The notes under the pieces were generated by a model. That model was not told the DNA's origin and did no database searches. It saw only the letters and a program-made list of their open reading frames with translations. Below, piece by piece: positions 52,674 through 61,326 of a DNA stretch of 64,000 nt (positions are counted from its first letter, which is position 1; every line of letters begins with the position of its first letter). Both the position numbers and the translations under genes were made by a program. This DNA comes from Maribacter aquivivus (GTDB lineage Bacteria > Bacteroidota > Bacteroidia > Flavobacteriales > Flavobacteriaceae). The stretch is taken from contig NZ_FQZX01000003.1 in assembly GCF_900142175.1 (NCBI RefSeq), positions 288,089-352,088 on the forward strand. The letters run 5' to 3'.

Positions 52674-52955
52674 AAACATACTTAACGAAAATTGACTTAT
52701 ACCTAAAGTTTGAATAAGTTTTCACTGATGATACCTTGAAAAGGAATATTTTATCTTTTGTGTTCCTTAACACTTGAAAAATATCCAAATAAAGCATGCT
52801 TATAAATCAAAAAATGAATTATATAATCAAGGTCCATCTACATTGCGAGAATATGTCATTATTTATTTAGCAAGTCCTATTCGGGCACTACTACATTTAC
52901 TATCAACGGAAGAGTATATTCCTGATATTCAACCAAAAGGGGAGGGTGTAGAAAA
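52674..52955. other. Region after the last plus-strand element, no certain gene
   Basis: An open frame of 61 codons from a TTG at 52774 (ending KGEGVEN) is the only ORF here. It has no recognisable family and could be a remnant of a lost cassette gene. Nothing else is seen. Confidence 0.3.
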
Positions 52956-53192
52956 TTAAAACATTTTAGGAAGGTTACTATACCGGTCTAAACTTTTTCC
53001 GGCAACAAAGCTAGAAATACCTATTATTTTATTTTCAAAAGAGTTGTATTGAACTTCCACCCAGAAATAAGATAGTGAATAGAGAACATATTTGACGTTG
53101 CCGCTTAAAACAGTATCAACAAATTTTCCTTTTGTAAATACTGTGTCATATTTATCGTGATCTGTAAGAATGTTAAAATCGTATATACCCAT
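52956..53192 (-). CDS. Small protein of a Bacteroidota cassette-type family (78 aa)
   Basis: A 78-residue protein, MGIYDFNILTDHDKYDTVFTKGKFVDTVLSGNVKYVLYSLSYFWVEVQYN.... The pattern (YxxxFxKGxFVD, KYxLYxLxxFxVEVxYN, then I-x-G-I-x-x-F) resembles small unassigned proteins common in accessory DNA of Bacteroidota. No function is known. It is single and lies between the plus-strand array end and the SLOG operon. Confidence 0.6.
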   Translation of the reverse strand: MGIYDFNILTDHDKYDTVFTKGKFVDTVLSGNVKYVLYSLSYFWVEVQYNSFENKIIGISSFVAGKSLDRYSNLPKMF

Positions 53193-53348
53193 TTACTTCT
53201 TCAATTGGTCTTTGGTCGTTAGTTGCTTCAAGTTCTTTATCTATGCATTCTGTGACAATTTTCCGAGAATCATATAATGGGTTGGACACCGCAGAATTCC
53301 TTTACGAGAACACTATATGAAAATGAATAATTTGGGATTTTTTGAAAG

Positions 53349-53385
53349 GTAACACTTGATACTTAACCATTGTTTGAAGTGTAAC
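53349..53385. repeat. Inverted repeat GTAACACTT ... AAGTGTAAC
   Basis: A near-perfect 9-base inverted repeat (one mismatch) with a spacer of about 19 bases, just before the end of the 113-residue ORF. It may be part of a terminator-like or operator structure. There is no T-run. Confidence 0.4.
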
Positions 53386-53396
53386 AATCCAAACTG

Positions 53397-53738
53397 TTAT
53401 AACTGTAATTTTTTTTCGTTATAATTTGAAAAAAGTACCCTTAGATCTTCCATTGCCATTTCAGTGGCGATTTGGTTTGGTAGCGCTATTGATTCGTAAT
53501 AGCTAACCTGGTCCAATAGGTAGTAATAAGAGTGAATTATAAATTCGTCTACTCCTTCGCTCACGGATAACATTAAGCGTAAGTTCTCATATTCCTCAAG
53601 TGTCAATCTTGCAAAATCGATTAAGGGTACACTAGCTTCGCTGTCTATAAGTGAAAGGTTGAACCTGTAGGTTTCAGGTTCTGAAGTAATCTCGTCACGA
53701 ACCTTTTTGTTGATGTAATATTCTTCTGCTGTAAGCAT
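53397..53738 (-). CDS. Hypothetical protein (113 aa), last gene of SLOG operon
   Basis: About 113 residues from the ATG at 53738 (MLTAEEYYINKKVRDEITSEPETYRF). An upstream GTG overlapping the SLOG stop is possible but less likely. It is acidic, has no membrane helix, and contains repeated aliphatic/Ser-Glu stretches typical of a helical bundle. It is 47 bp after the SLOG gene on the same strand. Function is unknown; proximity suggests a partner role. Confidence 0.6.
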   Translation of the reverse strand: MLTAEEYYINKKVRDEITSEPETYRFNLSLIDSEASVPLIDFARLTLEEYENLRLMLSVSEGVDEFIIHSYYYLLDQVSYYESIALPNQIATEMAMEDLRVLFSNYNEKKLQL

Positions 53739-53785
53739 GTTCTTGTTTTTTAATATTAAGGATTGTTTGAAAGGTAACCATTGCA

Positions 53786-54148
53786 CTATATGGCCACAAT
53801 TTTAACCTCTATTTTATTCTTTTTAGCTAGCGATATCATCGACTTTGTGCCTCTGCTTTTACCATCCCAAAAAGAAAGCAAGTGTGTAGCATACTCCGCC
53901 ATTTGAGCATTCCTTTTTGGACCTGCAGCTCTTCCGTATTTTGTCCAATCTGCAGGAAAAACAATTACATCTAAACTATTTTCTTCAGCAAAACGCTCAC
54001 CCATGGAATCGACACCTTTAGCACCTCCGGAAACTATCTGAACGGCATCCCCGTTTTCTATTTCAGAAAGAAACAAAGAAGCTTCTTTGTTCAATAGTTC
54101 GTAATCATTAAAATCTCTGCCGCCCGCTATTATTACTTTATTGATCAT
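53786..54148 (-). CDS. SLOG-family protein (DUF2493)
   Basis: A 120-residue Rossmann-like protein of the SLOG superfamily, YspA/cpYpsA-related. The N-terminal KVIIAGGRDFNDYELL has the G-x-R motif, followed by QIVSGGAKGVDSMGERFAEE with the phosphate-binding G-G-x-x-G and its Asp. SLOG proteins are proposed to sense or process nucleotide-derived signals in stress and anti-phage systems. The gene lies between two unknown genes on the same strand, 5 bp from the upstream one. Confidence 0.85.
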   Translation of the reverse strand: MINKVIIAGGRDFNDYELLNKEASLFLSEIENGDAVQIVSGGAKGVDSMGERFAEENSLDVIVFPADWTKYGRAAGPKRNAQMAEYATHLLSFWDGKSRGTKSMISLAKKNKIEVKIVAI

Positions 54149-54153
54149 AATTT

Positions 54154-54453
54154 TTATTTTAGAATATCATCTACAATATCCTTGTTAGGTATATTCTTAA
54201 ACATTAAAGGCTTTCCGTGTTCGTGTATTTGTTGCAGAATTTCTTTTCTCCAATCATTGGAAGATTCAACTGTTAACATAGGCCACTCTACAGAAATTCG
54301 TACATAATCAGGAGTAATATCGAAAAATTGGATATTACCACACGAACAACCTTCTTTTATCCAAAGTGCCTTTCCTTTGTGATGGGTCGTATTACAAATT
54401 AAACAACCTGCTTTGCTGTCATCACCGAAAAAAGATTTTATGTGGATTTTCAT
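54154..54453 (-). CDS. Hypothetical protein with Cys-rich motif (99 aa)
   Basis: A 99-residue protein with CLICNTTHH (C-x2-C, then His-His) and CSCGN, which together could bind one zinc ion. It has no recognised family. It is the first gene of a three-gene minus-strand operon with the SLOG protein. Confidence 0.6.
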   Translation of the reverse strand: MKIHIKSFFGDDSKAGCLICNTTHHKGKALWIKEGCSCGNIQFFDITPDYVRISVEWPMLTVESSNDWRKEILQQIHEHGKPLMFKNIPNKDIVDDILK

Positions 54454-54564
54454 TTCACTAAAGTACTTATTATTTGTAATTATTCCATGTTTATGGATTA
54501 TATCCTTTAATTCTTAAATGAAATTTGCTATTCATTAACTGGGATTAGCTTTGTTTTTTAGGGG

Positions 54565-54596
54565 TTCTACAATTATATAAATCTATAATTATAGAA
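54565..54596. repeat. Inverted repeat in the 54.5-54.8 kb intergenic region
   Basis: TTCTA-x-AATTATA paired with TATAATT-x-TAGAA around a 6-base loop. The region 54454-54836 (383 bases) holds no other gene-like structure. It lies between divergent genes and probably carries their promoters. Confidence 0.45.
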
Positions 54597-54836
54597 GAGT
54601 TATGTCTGGGGGTCAGAATCAAAACCCAAATCTTACCAAAACTAATACTATGAAGTGCGAGGTGAATTTATAGAGTAGGGGCAAGCAAAGATCAAGATAT
54701 ATAATGTAGTGTGTGAAATATGGATTTATGCAGTTAAATAAAATCGCATATTTTTAGATTCGATAAATTTATAATATGTAATACTCGGTCTCCGTTGTAG
54801 TTACAAATAACCATTTATTTTCTTAAAACTTTTAAA

Positions 54837-57050
54837 ATGATTAGAGCAAGCTCAATAAAGAAACTACGAGATGAAATTATAATAAAAGGGATTATGCCTT
54901 TTTTAGAGGAGAATGGTTTTAAGTATTTTAAAAGTAAAAATTGTTTCCGAAAATCTCATGGTATCTATGAGCAAGTACTTAGTTTATCTACACCCCATTC
55001 CCCTTTGGAATGGGATGATGAAAAAGATGAGTTAAAGCTTAAATTTCATTTACGATCTAGTATTGAGTCTAGCCAATTTGATAAATGGAAGAAAAAAGAA
55101 TTAGAGAATGATAGGTCTTTTAGTCATTTTATAAAGGTTATTCATGGTATTGAAATTGTCGACTTTATTTTATTGGAGAAAAGTGACTTTTTTGAGCCAA
55201 CTGAAAGTAGAAAATTTAAAAATGCTGTTTCAAGTAGTTTAAGTGGACCGGATGAGGAAAATAGAATTAATTTAAGCCAACTCAAAATCGAGTTGGTTAG
55301 TCTTTTTAAAGAACTGGATGCTAATTGTGACTCGGTATCTCTTTGGGAAAATAAGAATTATCCAGACAATGGTCATATTGAATTGTTAGTCTTTACGGAC
55401 AAAAAGGAGTTAGCAGAAAAAGCTTTAAAAGAGAGATACAACGAACTATGTACATCTATTGAAGAATCGACTATAGAATACGGTGTTGCTCCAAGAGATA
55501 CAATTAAAATATTGGAATTTTTAATTCTTAGAACAAAAAGATTAGTGGGAGTTAATTTTGAAAATCCTTACCAAAGAGATATCAAAATAAAAGATAATCA
55601 GAATAAAAAAGTAAGATTAACAACTGACCTTGGTTATTCTGAACAGCTACGTTTAGATTTAAGTTTGGTAGAATTAAATGGGCATGCTATAAATGAGGAA
55701 GGGTTATGCCTTTTAGTATTTGATAAAAAGAACATTGTCCTTATGAATTCTGAAGGTATCAAACTTAAAGAGTTTGAAATCAATTATCCAAAAGGAGTTG
55801 AATATCCAGGATCTTATGTTATTACATGGATTGATTCTATAAAAACCTTCGTTTGCAATCATATCTTAATTAATACGGAAAGTCTAGAAGTAATAGAATT
55901 ACCCTATAATATTGATTTTTCTAAATACAAAAACAAAACTATTAGACCCGCATTAAATGATATAGTTTATAACGAAAAAGCTAAAGAGTATGTTACTCTT
56001 TTTACAGTAGATTATAAAGAGAGTGTATTGTCTATTTACAATGGGCAGGGGAAATTAAAATCAGAATTAACAATTAAGGGGTATGCTAAAAAAATAAACC
56101 TTCCCCGTAAAGAGGTTTTTGTTACCGGGGAGAAAAACTCTTATGACATTTTTAATTTTAAAGGCGAATTTGTTCGGAATATGAAATTTGGGAATGGTAA
56201 TGATACAATTACAATTGCACCCAATGGTAATTTAGTCGTCTTACATTCTTATTCAACAAAATCTCAATATTTCGATTTAAGCAAGAAAAGCGAGAAAGCC
56301 TTATGGGCACATCCCACATATTTAAAAGGTTACAAAGAAGCTTTCTACAATGATATAAACCATAATTTCGGTATGGGATATACCCAGTTTACACCGGATA
56401 ATAAATTTATTATAGGAGGGGCCGATCATGGTAAATATGTTTATTGGGATACGGATAAACTGGAGAGAAAAGAATTAATTCCGAATAAAGTATATTGGGA
56501 TATGTTTAAAAGCTCTAGTTCAACGACTTCGATAAAAGAAACTGTTGTAAAAGTTTTTAAGCCACACGTAGTTCAGCACGAAGGCACTGAATTATTTATA
56601 AATAGAAGAAATTTTTTAGGTGGTGTAAGTTTTATTGAGAAAAATAAATTGATTGTTACCCAGATGGGAGACAACAAATTGGTTTGGGATAATCAATTGA
56701 ACAACATTGGGCATGTATACGGTTTGGGTAGTGTTAAGTTTGCTAGTCATGATTATTTCGTAACACAACAAGGCATGGAATTAATATTATTTCAAAAAAC
56801 AAATGACTTGGATAATAACTTTGAAACATCCGTATTTAAAGAACCTTCGGTTTTGGTTGATCAAATAATCAAAAATAATATTTCTGAGCCAGAAGAGATA
56901 AAAGAGGAGATTCTGCCTGTAAAAGAAATTATTCCGGAGGAGAAAGTCACTGACATTAAAAAGGAAGTTAAAACAACTGAAAAACAAATTCCTGAATTAC
57001 AGGTCGAGCCTAAAAGAAGTTTTTGGTCTAGGTTATTTGGTGGAAAATAA
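54837..57050 (+). CDS. Large protein of unknown function (737 aa)
   Basis: A 737-residue protein that begins with a region of about 130 residues (LRDEIIIKGIMPFLEENGFKYFKSKNCFRKSHGIYEQVLSLSTPHSPLEWD) resembling DUF4304-like domains. A beta-rich part from residue about 270 to 640 follows, with repeated YVTL-, NGNLVVLHSY- and KFIIGGADHGKYVYWDTDKL-type strands suggestive of a beta-propeller. The last 90 residues are charged and end in SFWSRLFGGK, an amphipathic tail. No signal peptide is seen. It is on the plus strand and convergent with the zinc-ribbon gene. Confidence 0.65.
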   Translation: MIRASSIKKLRDEIIIKGIMPFLEENGFKYFKSKNCFRKSHGIYEQVLSLSTPHSPLEWDDEKDELKLKFHLRSSIESSQFDKWKKKELENDRSFSHFIKVIHGIEIVDFILLEKSDFFEPTESRKFKNAVSSSLSGPDEENRINLSQLKIELVSLFKELDANCDSVSLWENKNYPDNGHIELLVFTDKKELAEKALKERYNELCTSIEESTIEYGVAPRDTIKILEFLILRTKRLVGVNFENPYQRDIKIKDNQNKKVRLTTDLGYSEQLRLDLSLVELNGHAINEEGLCLLVFDKKNIVLMNSEGIKLKEFEINYPKGVEYPGSYVITWIDSIKTFVCNHILINTESLEVIELPYNIDFSKYKNKTIRPALNDIVYNEKAKEYVTLFTVDYKESVLSIYNGQGKLKSELTIKGYAKKINLPRKEVFVTGEKNSYDIFNFKGEFVRNMKFGNGNDTITIAPNGNLVVLHSYSTKSQYFDLSKKSEKALWAHPTYLKGYKEAFYNDINHNFGMGYTQFTPDNKFIIGGADHGKYVYWDTDKLERKELIPNKVYWDMFKSSSSTTSIKETVVKVFKPHVVQHEGTELFINRRNFLGGVSFIEKNKLIVTQMGDNKLVWDNQLNNIGHVYGLGSVKFASHDYFVTQQGMELILFQKTNDLDNNFETSVFKEPSVLVDQIIKNNISEPEEIKEEILPVKEIIPEEKVTDIKKEVKTTEKQIPELQVEPKRSFWSRLFGGK

Positions 57051-57069
57051 GAATTAATTGGTTTTAGAC

Positions 57070-57996
57070 TTAATCATTCCACTCGTCAATTACGTCTCCA
57101 ATAGGTTTTGGACCTCCTGACCTAGGATAGTTTTTATATCTACCAATCTGATCAACAGGAGTAATTGATAGGTGGACATCCCCATTTTCTCTTGGATATA
57201 GAAGATACGAGTGAAGTACTCCCGCCTTTATAATTATGTCCTGTTCAGGTATGAAGGTTCCGTTATTCAAAGGGTCATCCGAGGAGCTACGTTTTTTATT
57301 TTTTAACATCCTAAAACTAAGTTTTGAAAGTGTTTGCTTGGTCGTAGTTTGTGGATTTATAGAGGGATTTATATAGGGTTTTATGTGGTCTTCAAGATTA
57401 TGTAACGGATAATGTTCAATAATGTAATTTTTGTTATTCTTTACTAGGTCAACAAGACCGTACTCGTCCGCTCGATATAAAATACTCCAATACTTTTTTT
57501 CTTTTAATTCAATTAGACGTTTAATCAAAACTTGGGTAGAGGGAGCCTGTAGCATTTGACTCAAGAGCTTTAAATCTTTTCTGTTCAATTTATACCATGA
57601 TTGCTCTGATATTGCTTTAGCGAACTTGTTTGCTCTGTTTTCGAGAAGTAACTTTTGTTCATGTGCTAGTCTTTCGGATTCTGCTTGCTGATTTTCCTTT
57701 ATACAATTACTACATATCCAGGAAGGTTTTAAGTATGCCTTTGCAATAGTTATAGTATCAGCTTTAAGCTCTTCAATTGATTCACAGTCAGAGCAACTTC
57801 TAGTGATTTTTAGGTAACTAAATTTTTTTGCGATTTTTGAAACTTCGAAACCACTTAACCCAAAAGCTTTACCGATTTTAGAAGGTGTTTCTATGAATTT
57901 GTCATTATCTAAAAACCAATACCTTTTAATGATATTAAGATTCTCTTCACTTAATTCTTCATTAATTACTATTTCAATTTCATATTTGTTATCCAT
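57070..57996 (-). CDS. Zinc-ribbon protein of unknown function (308 aa)
   Basis: About 308 residues from the ATG at 57996 (MDNKYEIEIVINEELSEENLN). The upstream open frame to 58062 has different composition and is rejected as part of a GC-rich patch. CSDC near residue 72 and CSNC near residue 97 give a 4-Cys zinc ribbon, and helical and DNA-binding-like segments follow (LKLLSQMLQAPSTQVLIKRLIELKEKKYWSILYRADEY). It may be a DNA- or RNA-binding protein. It has no attC-like element at its 3' end, but lies next to element 58240-58320. Confidence 0.6.
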   Translation of the reverse strand: MDNKYEIEIVINEELSEENLNIIKRYWFLDNDKFIETPSKIGKAFGLSGFEVSKIAKKFSYLKITRSCSDCESIEELKADTITIAKAYLKPSWICSNCIKENQQAESERLAHEQKLLLENRANKFAKAISEQSWYKLNRKDLKLLSQMLQAPSTQVLIKRLIELKEKKYWSILYRADEYGLVDLVKNNKNYIIEHYPLHNLEDHIKPYINPSINPQTTTKQTLSKLSFRMLKNKKRSSSDDPLNNGTFIPEQDIIIKAGVLHSYLLYPRENGDVHLSITPVDQIGRYKNYPRSGGPKPIGDVIDEWND

Positions 57997-58005
57997 AAAA
58001 AAAGC

Positions 58006-58095
58006 GTGGAACTGAACGTGAAGGAACCAGAGGTATCGCCAGACACCCAGACCACCAAACAAGAACAGCCCACGCAGAACGTGGGCGTCTTGGCT
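58006..58095. other. Short GC-rich patch unlike its surroundings
   Basis: About 90 bases with clearly higher GC than the flanks and frequent CCAGAC/ACCAC/CCCACG steps. On the plus strand a frame reads VELNVKEPEVSPDTQTTKQEQ..., with codon use unlike the neighbourhood. On the minus strand it extends the zinc-ribbon frame upstream. It may be a fragment of a foreign gene or mobile element. Confidence 0.4.
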
Positions 58096-58239
58096 TTGAT
58101 ATTGGTAGTCTTTAAAACTGGCGATTTTCTAGTCCCAAATCAAAAGCTAAACGCTTTTGTATTTTATAATTCTTTACTGTTCCTTATAAGTTTTGATTTA
58201 TTATTATTCAAATTTAGTTTAAATCTATATATTTTATAT

Positions 58240-58320
58240 TTTGATTTAAAAAATCAGCTTAGCAATGATTACATCTGGTGTGTGACATTAGAAGCATGAT
58301 GTTCATATATATTGTTATCA
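58240..58320 (-). repeat. Weak attC-like element at the end of the LRR cassette
   Basis: On the minus strand the left box AGCTGATAACAATATATATG has AAC with the expected TATATA step after it. GAACATC and GATGTAATCATTGC form a short hairpin. No clear GTT core was found on the right side, so the element looks degraded. Confidence 0.4.
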
Positions 58321-59535
58321 GCTTTTTTCATGAAGCTTCTTAAATATGAGTTTACGTTGTTCTTGGGTAATATTTGTATCATCAAAAGATAGGTACTCCA
58401 AGGATTCAATTGTAAAAAGTTCATCTGGTAAATCATTAATGGTATTACTATTCAAATACAGTGTTTTTAACCTCACTAGTTTTGAAATATCCTTTGGAAC
58501 AACGTTGATTCGATTATTACTGATATCGAGAGTTTCTAAACTTGGGATGTTTATAACCCAATTTGGTAATTCTGATAGTTCACATTCTCTAAGCGTCAGA
58601 GATTTTAAGTTTTTAAATCCATTAATATCAGTACTTAGTCCGCTTAAATCTATTCGTGTGAAGGATACCTTCTCCAATGAATCTATTTGAGAAAAAACTG
58701 ATAGCAAATTATCTGGCTTCAAATTGTTGTTCCCATAAACACGAAAATCTTTGAGTCTTTGACATTTCGCTATTTCAATCGGAAGGATTGTTAAGTGATT
58801 GTTCTCAATAGTAAAAAACTCAAGCTCTTTTAATTCTTTGATTTCAGGTGGAATAATTTGAATAGAATTATCGTATAGATGAATTTTTTTAAGTTTTTTG
58901 AGTTTTACTATATCTGTTGGTATTTCCTTGATGTAATTTAAATGCAAAGCCAACTCTTCTAACTCTATAAGGTTGAAAAGTCCATCAGGGAATTTAGATA
59001 GGTTTAGTCTCCCCATAGACAAGAATTTCAATTTTCTTAATTCGTACAGTTCACTAGGTATCTCTCCTTTAAACGAAGAGGTGATATCAAGGTAGGTGAG
59101 ATTTTTTAGTTGAAGTATAGGCTTTGGAAAACTTGGAAGTCGATTGGTACGGAAGTTTAGATATTCAAGAGATGTCAGTTTAGATATTGCACTTGAAATA
59201 GATGATATTCTATTGTTGGATATATCTAATTTCGTAAGTGAAGTTAGGTTACTTATTTCATCAGGAATATTGGTTATTTCATTATTATTTAAGTGAAGCT
59301 CCTCAAGTTTCCTGAGTTCAAATATTTCTGATGGTATTTTACTTAAGTGTTGATAGTTTATACGAACTATTTTTAAATTAGGATAGTAAGGGATTTCCTT
59401 TATTATAGTTGAGTCAGTAATTTTTAGATCAGTGATAGTTATGTCATAGCTCAATTTAATATCTTGACTATATACCATACTAGCCATTAGAAAAAATAAC
59501 AATATGATAACTGACGTTAATTTTATTTTTTTCAT
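58318..59535 (-). CDS. Minus-array cassette: leucine-rich-repeat protein with signal peptide
   Basis: About 405 residues from the ATG at 59535 (MKKIKLTSVIILLFFLMASMVYSQ), which gives a clear signal peptide. About 14 LRRs of 23 residues follow (pattern LxxLxxLxLxxNxIxxIPxEIxxL), as in FELRKLEELHLNNNEITNIPDEISNLTSL. It is probably a periplasmic or secreted protein that binds a protein or peptide ligand. It lies in cassette orientation between two elements. An in-frame upstream ATG at 59586 is rejected because it falls in the attC-like element. Confidence 0.8.
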   Translation of the reverse strand: MKKIKLTSVIILLFFLMASMVYSQDIKLSYDITITDLKITDSTIIKEIPYYPNLKIVRINYQHLSKIPSEIFELRKLEELHLNNNEITNIPDEISNLTSLTKLDISNNRISSISSAISKLTSLEYLNFRTNRLPSFPKPILQLKNLTYLDITSSFKGEIPSELYELRKLKFLSMGRLNLSKFPDGLFNLIELEELALHLNYIKEIPTDIVKLKKLKKIHLYDNSIQIIPPEIKELKELEFFTIENNHLTILPIEIAKCQRLKDFRVYGNNNLKPDNLLSVFSQIDSLEKVSFTRIDLSGLSTDINGFKNLKSLTLRECELSELPNWVINIPSLETLDISNNRINVVPKDISKLVRLKTLYLNSNTINDLPDELFTIESLEYLSFDDTNITQEQRKLIFKKLHEKS

Positions 59536-59555
59536 TTTATTGCTGAGAAAGATAA

Positions 59556-59617
59556 ATATAACAAACGTTGTTCTCTCGAAGAGCAACTATGTTTTGTTAT
59601 ATAGTGTTATCTACTTT
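59556..59617 (-). repeat. attC-like element (short) before the LRR gene
   Basis: On the minus strand the left box GTAGATAACACTATATAAC has AAC at 59606-59608. A small perfect hairpin CTCTTCGAGAG follows, and the right end is AACAACGTTTGTTATATTTATC. The left box is the reverse complement of GCTTTATCTACAATTTT at the start of the same cassette (60480-60496). The right side pairs less well with the LRR cassette's own end. Confidence 0.6.
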
Positions 59618-60466
59618 TTATTTTTCATAATTACTTTCATTCAAGTCAAATATCATCTCTCCGTTTACTGTTGACTCGAATAACCTTATTAAGAAATCAA
59701 TATCTGATCCTTCCTTCCTTTCATATTGACTTCCTAACTCAAGCTTTTTTTCTTCTTGATTATTAGTCTCACCTGTAAGCAAGTCAATTTGTGAGATTTT
59801 AATTTTAGATTCTACTAATTCTGCAATTTGTTTAATGTTTTTATTAGAAGAAGTTAGCGTTATTCTCTTGTAAGGAAATTGTATAAAATGTGTTCTAATA
59901 AATATTTCTTCTATTGTCAGATTTCGCTTATATGGTCTTGAAACTTCCTCTTTTGTGTCATAAAGTTGATGATAGTTGGAGAAATTATAATAGGAAAAGT
60001 CATTAAAATAATAAGAAACAATATCACTATTCACAGTTATTCCCATTGGGATGCCATTATTGTATAACTTTAATTTCTGGAAAATAAATGCTACCCAGCT
60101 ATGGTATATGTCATAACAGACATTACTTAAATCTCCATTATCCGATTCAAAATACGGGCTATAAATATCATCTTCATCTATAAACAGCATAAATTCCTTA
60201 TCTATTTCCTCTTCATCAAGAGCAATTGACATTGGAAACTCACATAACTCTCTCCAAAAATAAAGTGTATTAGTTCTATCATATTCCTTTGGAGTTTTTA
60301 AGTCATTTAATTTTGAAAACTTATATTTTTCTCCAATTTGTTCCATTTTCATCTCCAGTTTCACTGTAGATTTATTTAAAGAGTCAAAGAATCTTTCTAG
60401 TTCAATTAAACCTTCTTGATCTATTGTAAAGTTTTCCTTTAAGTATTTAAAAATTTTGTTAAACAT
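59618..60466 (-). CDS. Minus-array cassette: unknown protein (282 aa)
   Basis: A 282-residue acidic, mostly helical protein that begins MFNKIFKYLKENFTIDQEGLIELERFFDSLNKSTVKLEMKMEQIGEKYKFSKLNDLKTPKEYDRTNTLYFWRELCEFP. No signal peptide, membrane helix or catalytic motif was recognised. It occupies a cassette between two attC-like elements with very little spare DNA (3' end 1 bp from the next). Its function is unknown. Confidence 0.6.
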   Translation of the reverse strand: MFNKIFKYLKENFTIDQEGLIELERFFDSLNKSTVKLEMKMEQIGEKYKFSKLNDLKTPKEYDRTNTLYFWRELCEFPMSIALDEEEIDKEFMLFIDEDDIYSPYFESDNGDLSNVCYDIYHSWVAFIFQKLKLYNNGIPMGITVNSDIVSYYFNDFSYYNFSNYHQLYDTKEEVSRPYKRNLTIEEIFIRTHFIQFPYKRITLTSSNKNIKQIAELVESKIKISQIDLLTGETNNQEEKKLELGSQYERKEGSDIDFLIRLFESTVNGEMIFDLNESNYEK

Positions 60467-60477
60467 TTATATTTTGA

Positions 60478-60624
60478 AAATTGTAGATAAAGCTTATTGT
60501 TTAGTTTTATTTTTTCTTGTCCAAAGCTAAATCTATAAGATTTAGCGACTTTATAAATATACACAGACCTTTCCGGTTAGCCCTAAAGTCCGCATTACGT
60601 TTAGGTTTTGTTGCCTACCGGCTT
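60478..60624 (-). repeat. attC-like element between the 60.6 and 59.6 kb cassettes
   Basis: On the minus strand the left box is GCCGGTAGGCAACAAAACC, with AAC at 60610-60612, inside the end of the coding sequence. An inner hairpin GCTAAATCTATAAGATTTAGC lies at 60526-60546, and a GTCGC motif precedes it. The right end is AATAAGCTTTATCTACAATT (TTT in place of GTT). Confidence 0.65.
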
Positions 60625-61305
60625 ATTTTTTTCATGTTCAATTGTAATTTTTATTATTTGATATATATAGTTTTCAAATATTTTCAAGAAATTAAACACG
60701 AATATTTTGTCATTTAATTTAATCCACCCGTTACTATCGATTACTATTCCCTCAAGTTGTGATAGTTCTTTAGTTAATTCAGACTGGTTATTACCAAATC
60801 TAGAATTATTGTGCGCTATTTTATTTCGTATTTTCTGATATTTAGTTATCGAAGACCATAATTTGTCGGTTTTTGATAAGTCAAGTCCAACTACTTTTTC
60901 TAAGTATTTTTTTGACTTAGAAATATAATTAGTTCCAGATAAATCATCTGCAGAGATATTAAATTCAAAGTATTTCATATAGTTCTCTGTCAAAGACTTT
61001 AAATAATTTTCAAAAAGTGAGTATGTTGTGATAAAAGTACTTTCCAATTTTAATTTTTTAAAACCTTTATTAAAGTCTTGATAATCCTCAATAAAAATTG
61101 TCATTCTCGAAGGGTCTAGAATATCATTGTTAGATTGGTATTCGCTTATCTCCTTTTCTATTTCCAAGCTTCTTGCAATAAAGTATTTATCTACTGTAGT
61201 TAAATAATATCTTATAGTATCAATCTTATATTTACCAACCATAAACAAGTCATATTCCAATTGATTTATAAACTCTTCAAATGATATTTCTCTTGACTTA
61301 GACAT
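60601..61305 (-). CDS. Minus-array cassette: HEPN-motif protein (234 aa)
   Basis: A 234-residue helical protein. KIRNKIAHNNSRFGNN contains the R-x4-H HEPN signature (Arg160, His165), with TTYSLFENYLKSLTENYMKYF before it, as in MAE_28990/MAE_18760-like HEPN proteins. It is probably an RNase or an RNA-binding effector. It is the third HEPN-motif gene in the island. Its last codons (NKPVGNKT) and stop overlap the attC-like element, so the unit has no spare 3' DNA. Confidence 0.68.
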   Translation of the reverse strand: MSKSREISFEEFINQLEYDLFMVGKYKIDTIRYYLTTVDKYFIARSLEIEKEISEYQSNNDILDPSRMTIFIEDYQDFNKGFKKLKLESTFITTYSLFENYLKSLTENYMKYFEFNISADDLSGTNYISKSKKYLEKVVGLDLSKTDKLWSSITKYQKIRNKIAHNNSRFGNNQSELTKELSQLEGIVIDSNGWIKLNDKIFVFNFLKIFENYIYQIIKITIEHEKNKPVGNKT

Positions 61306-61326
61306 TTTAGTTTAATAGAGTTTTTA

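Noticed and set aside
52774..52959. 61-codon plus-strand ORF (ends KGEGVEN)
   Set aside because: It starts with TTG, has no recognised family or clear ribosome site, and overlaps the start of a better minus-strand ORF. It may be a remnant, so I note it only as part of the intergenic region.
53193..53340. C-terminal fragment of a coding sequence (DSRKIVTECIDKELEATNDQRPIEEVNGYIRF)
   Set aside because: An open minus-strand frame ends inside the start of the 78-residue gene. It looks protein-like, but has no start and no recognised family, so it is left as an unproven remnant.
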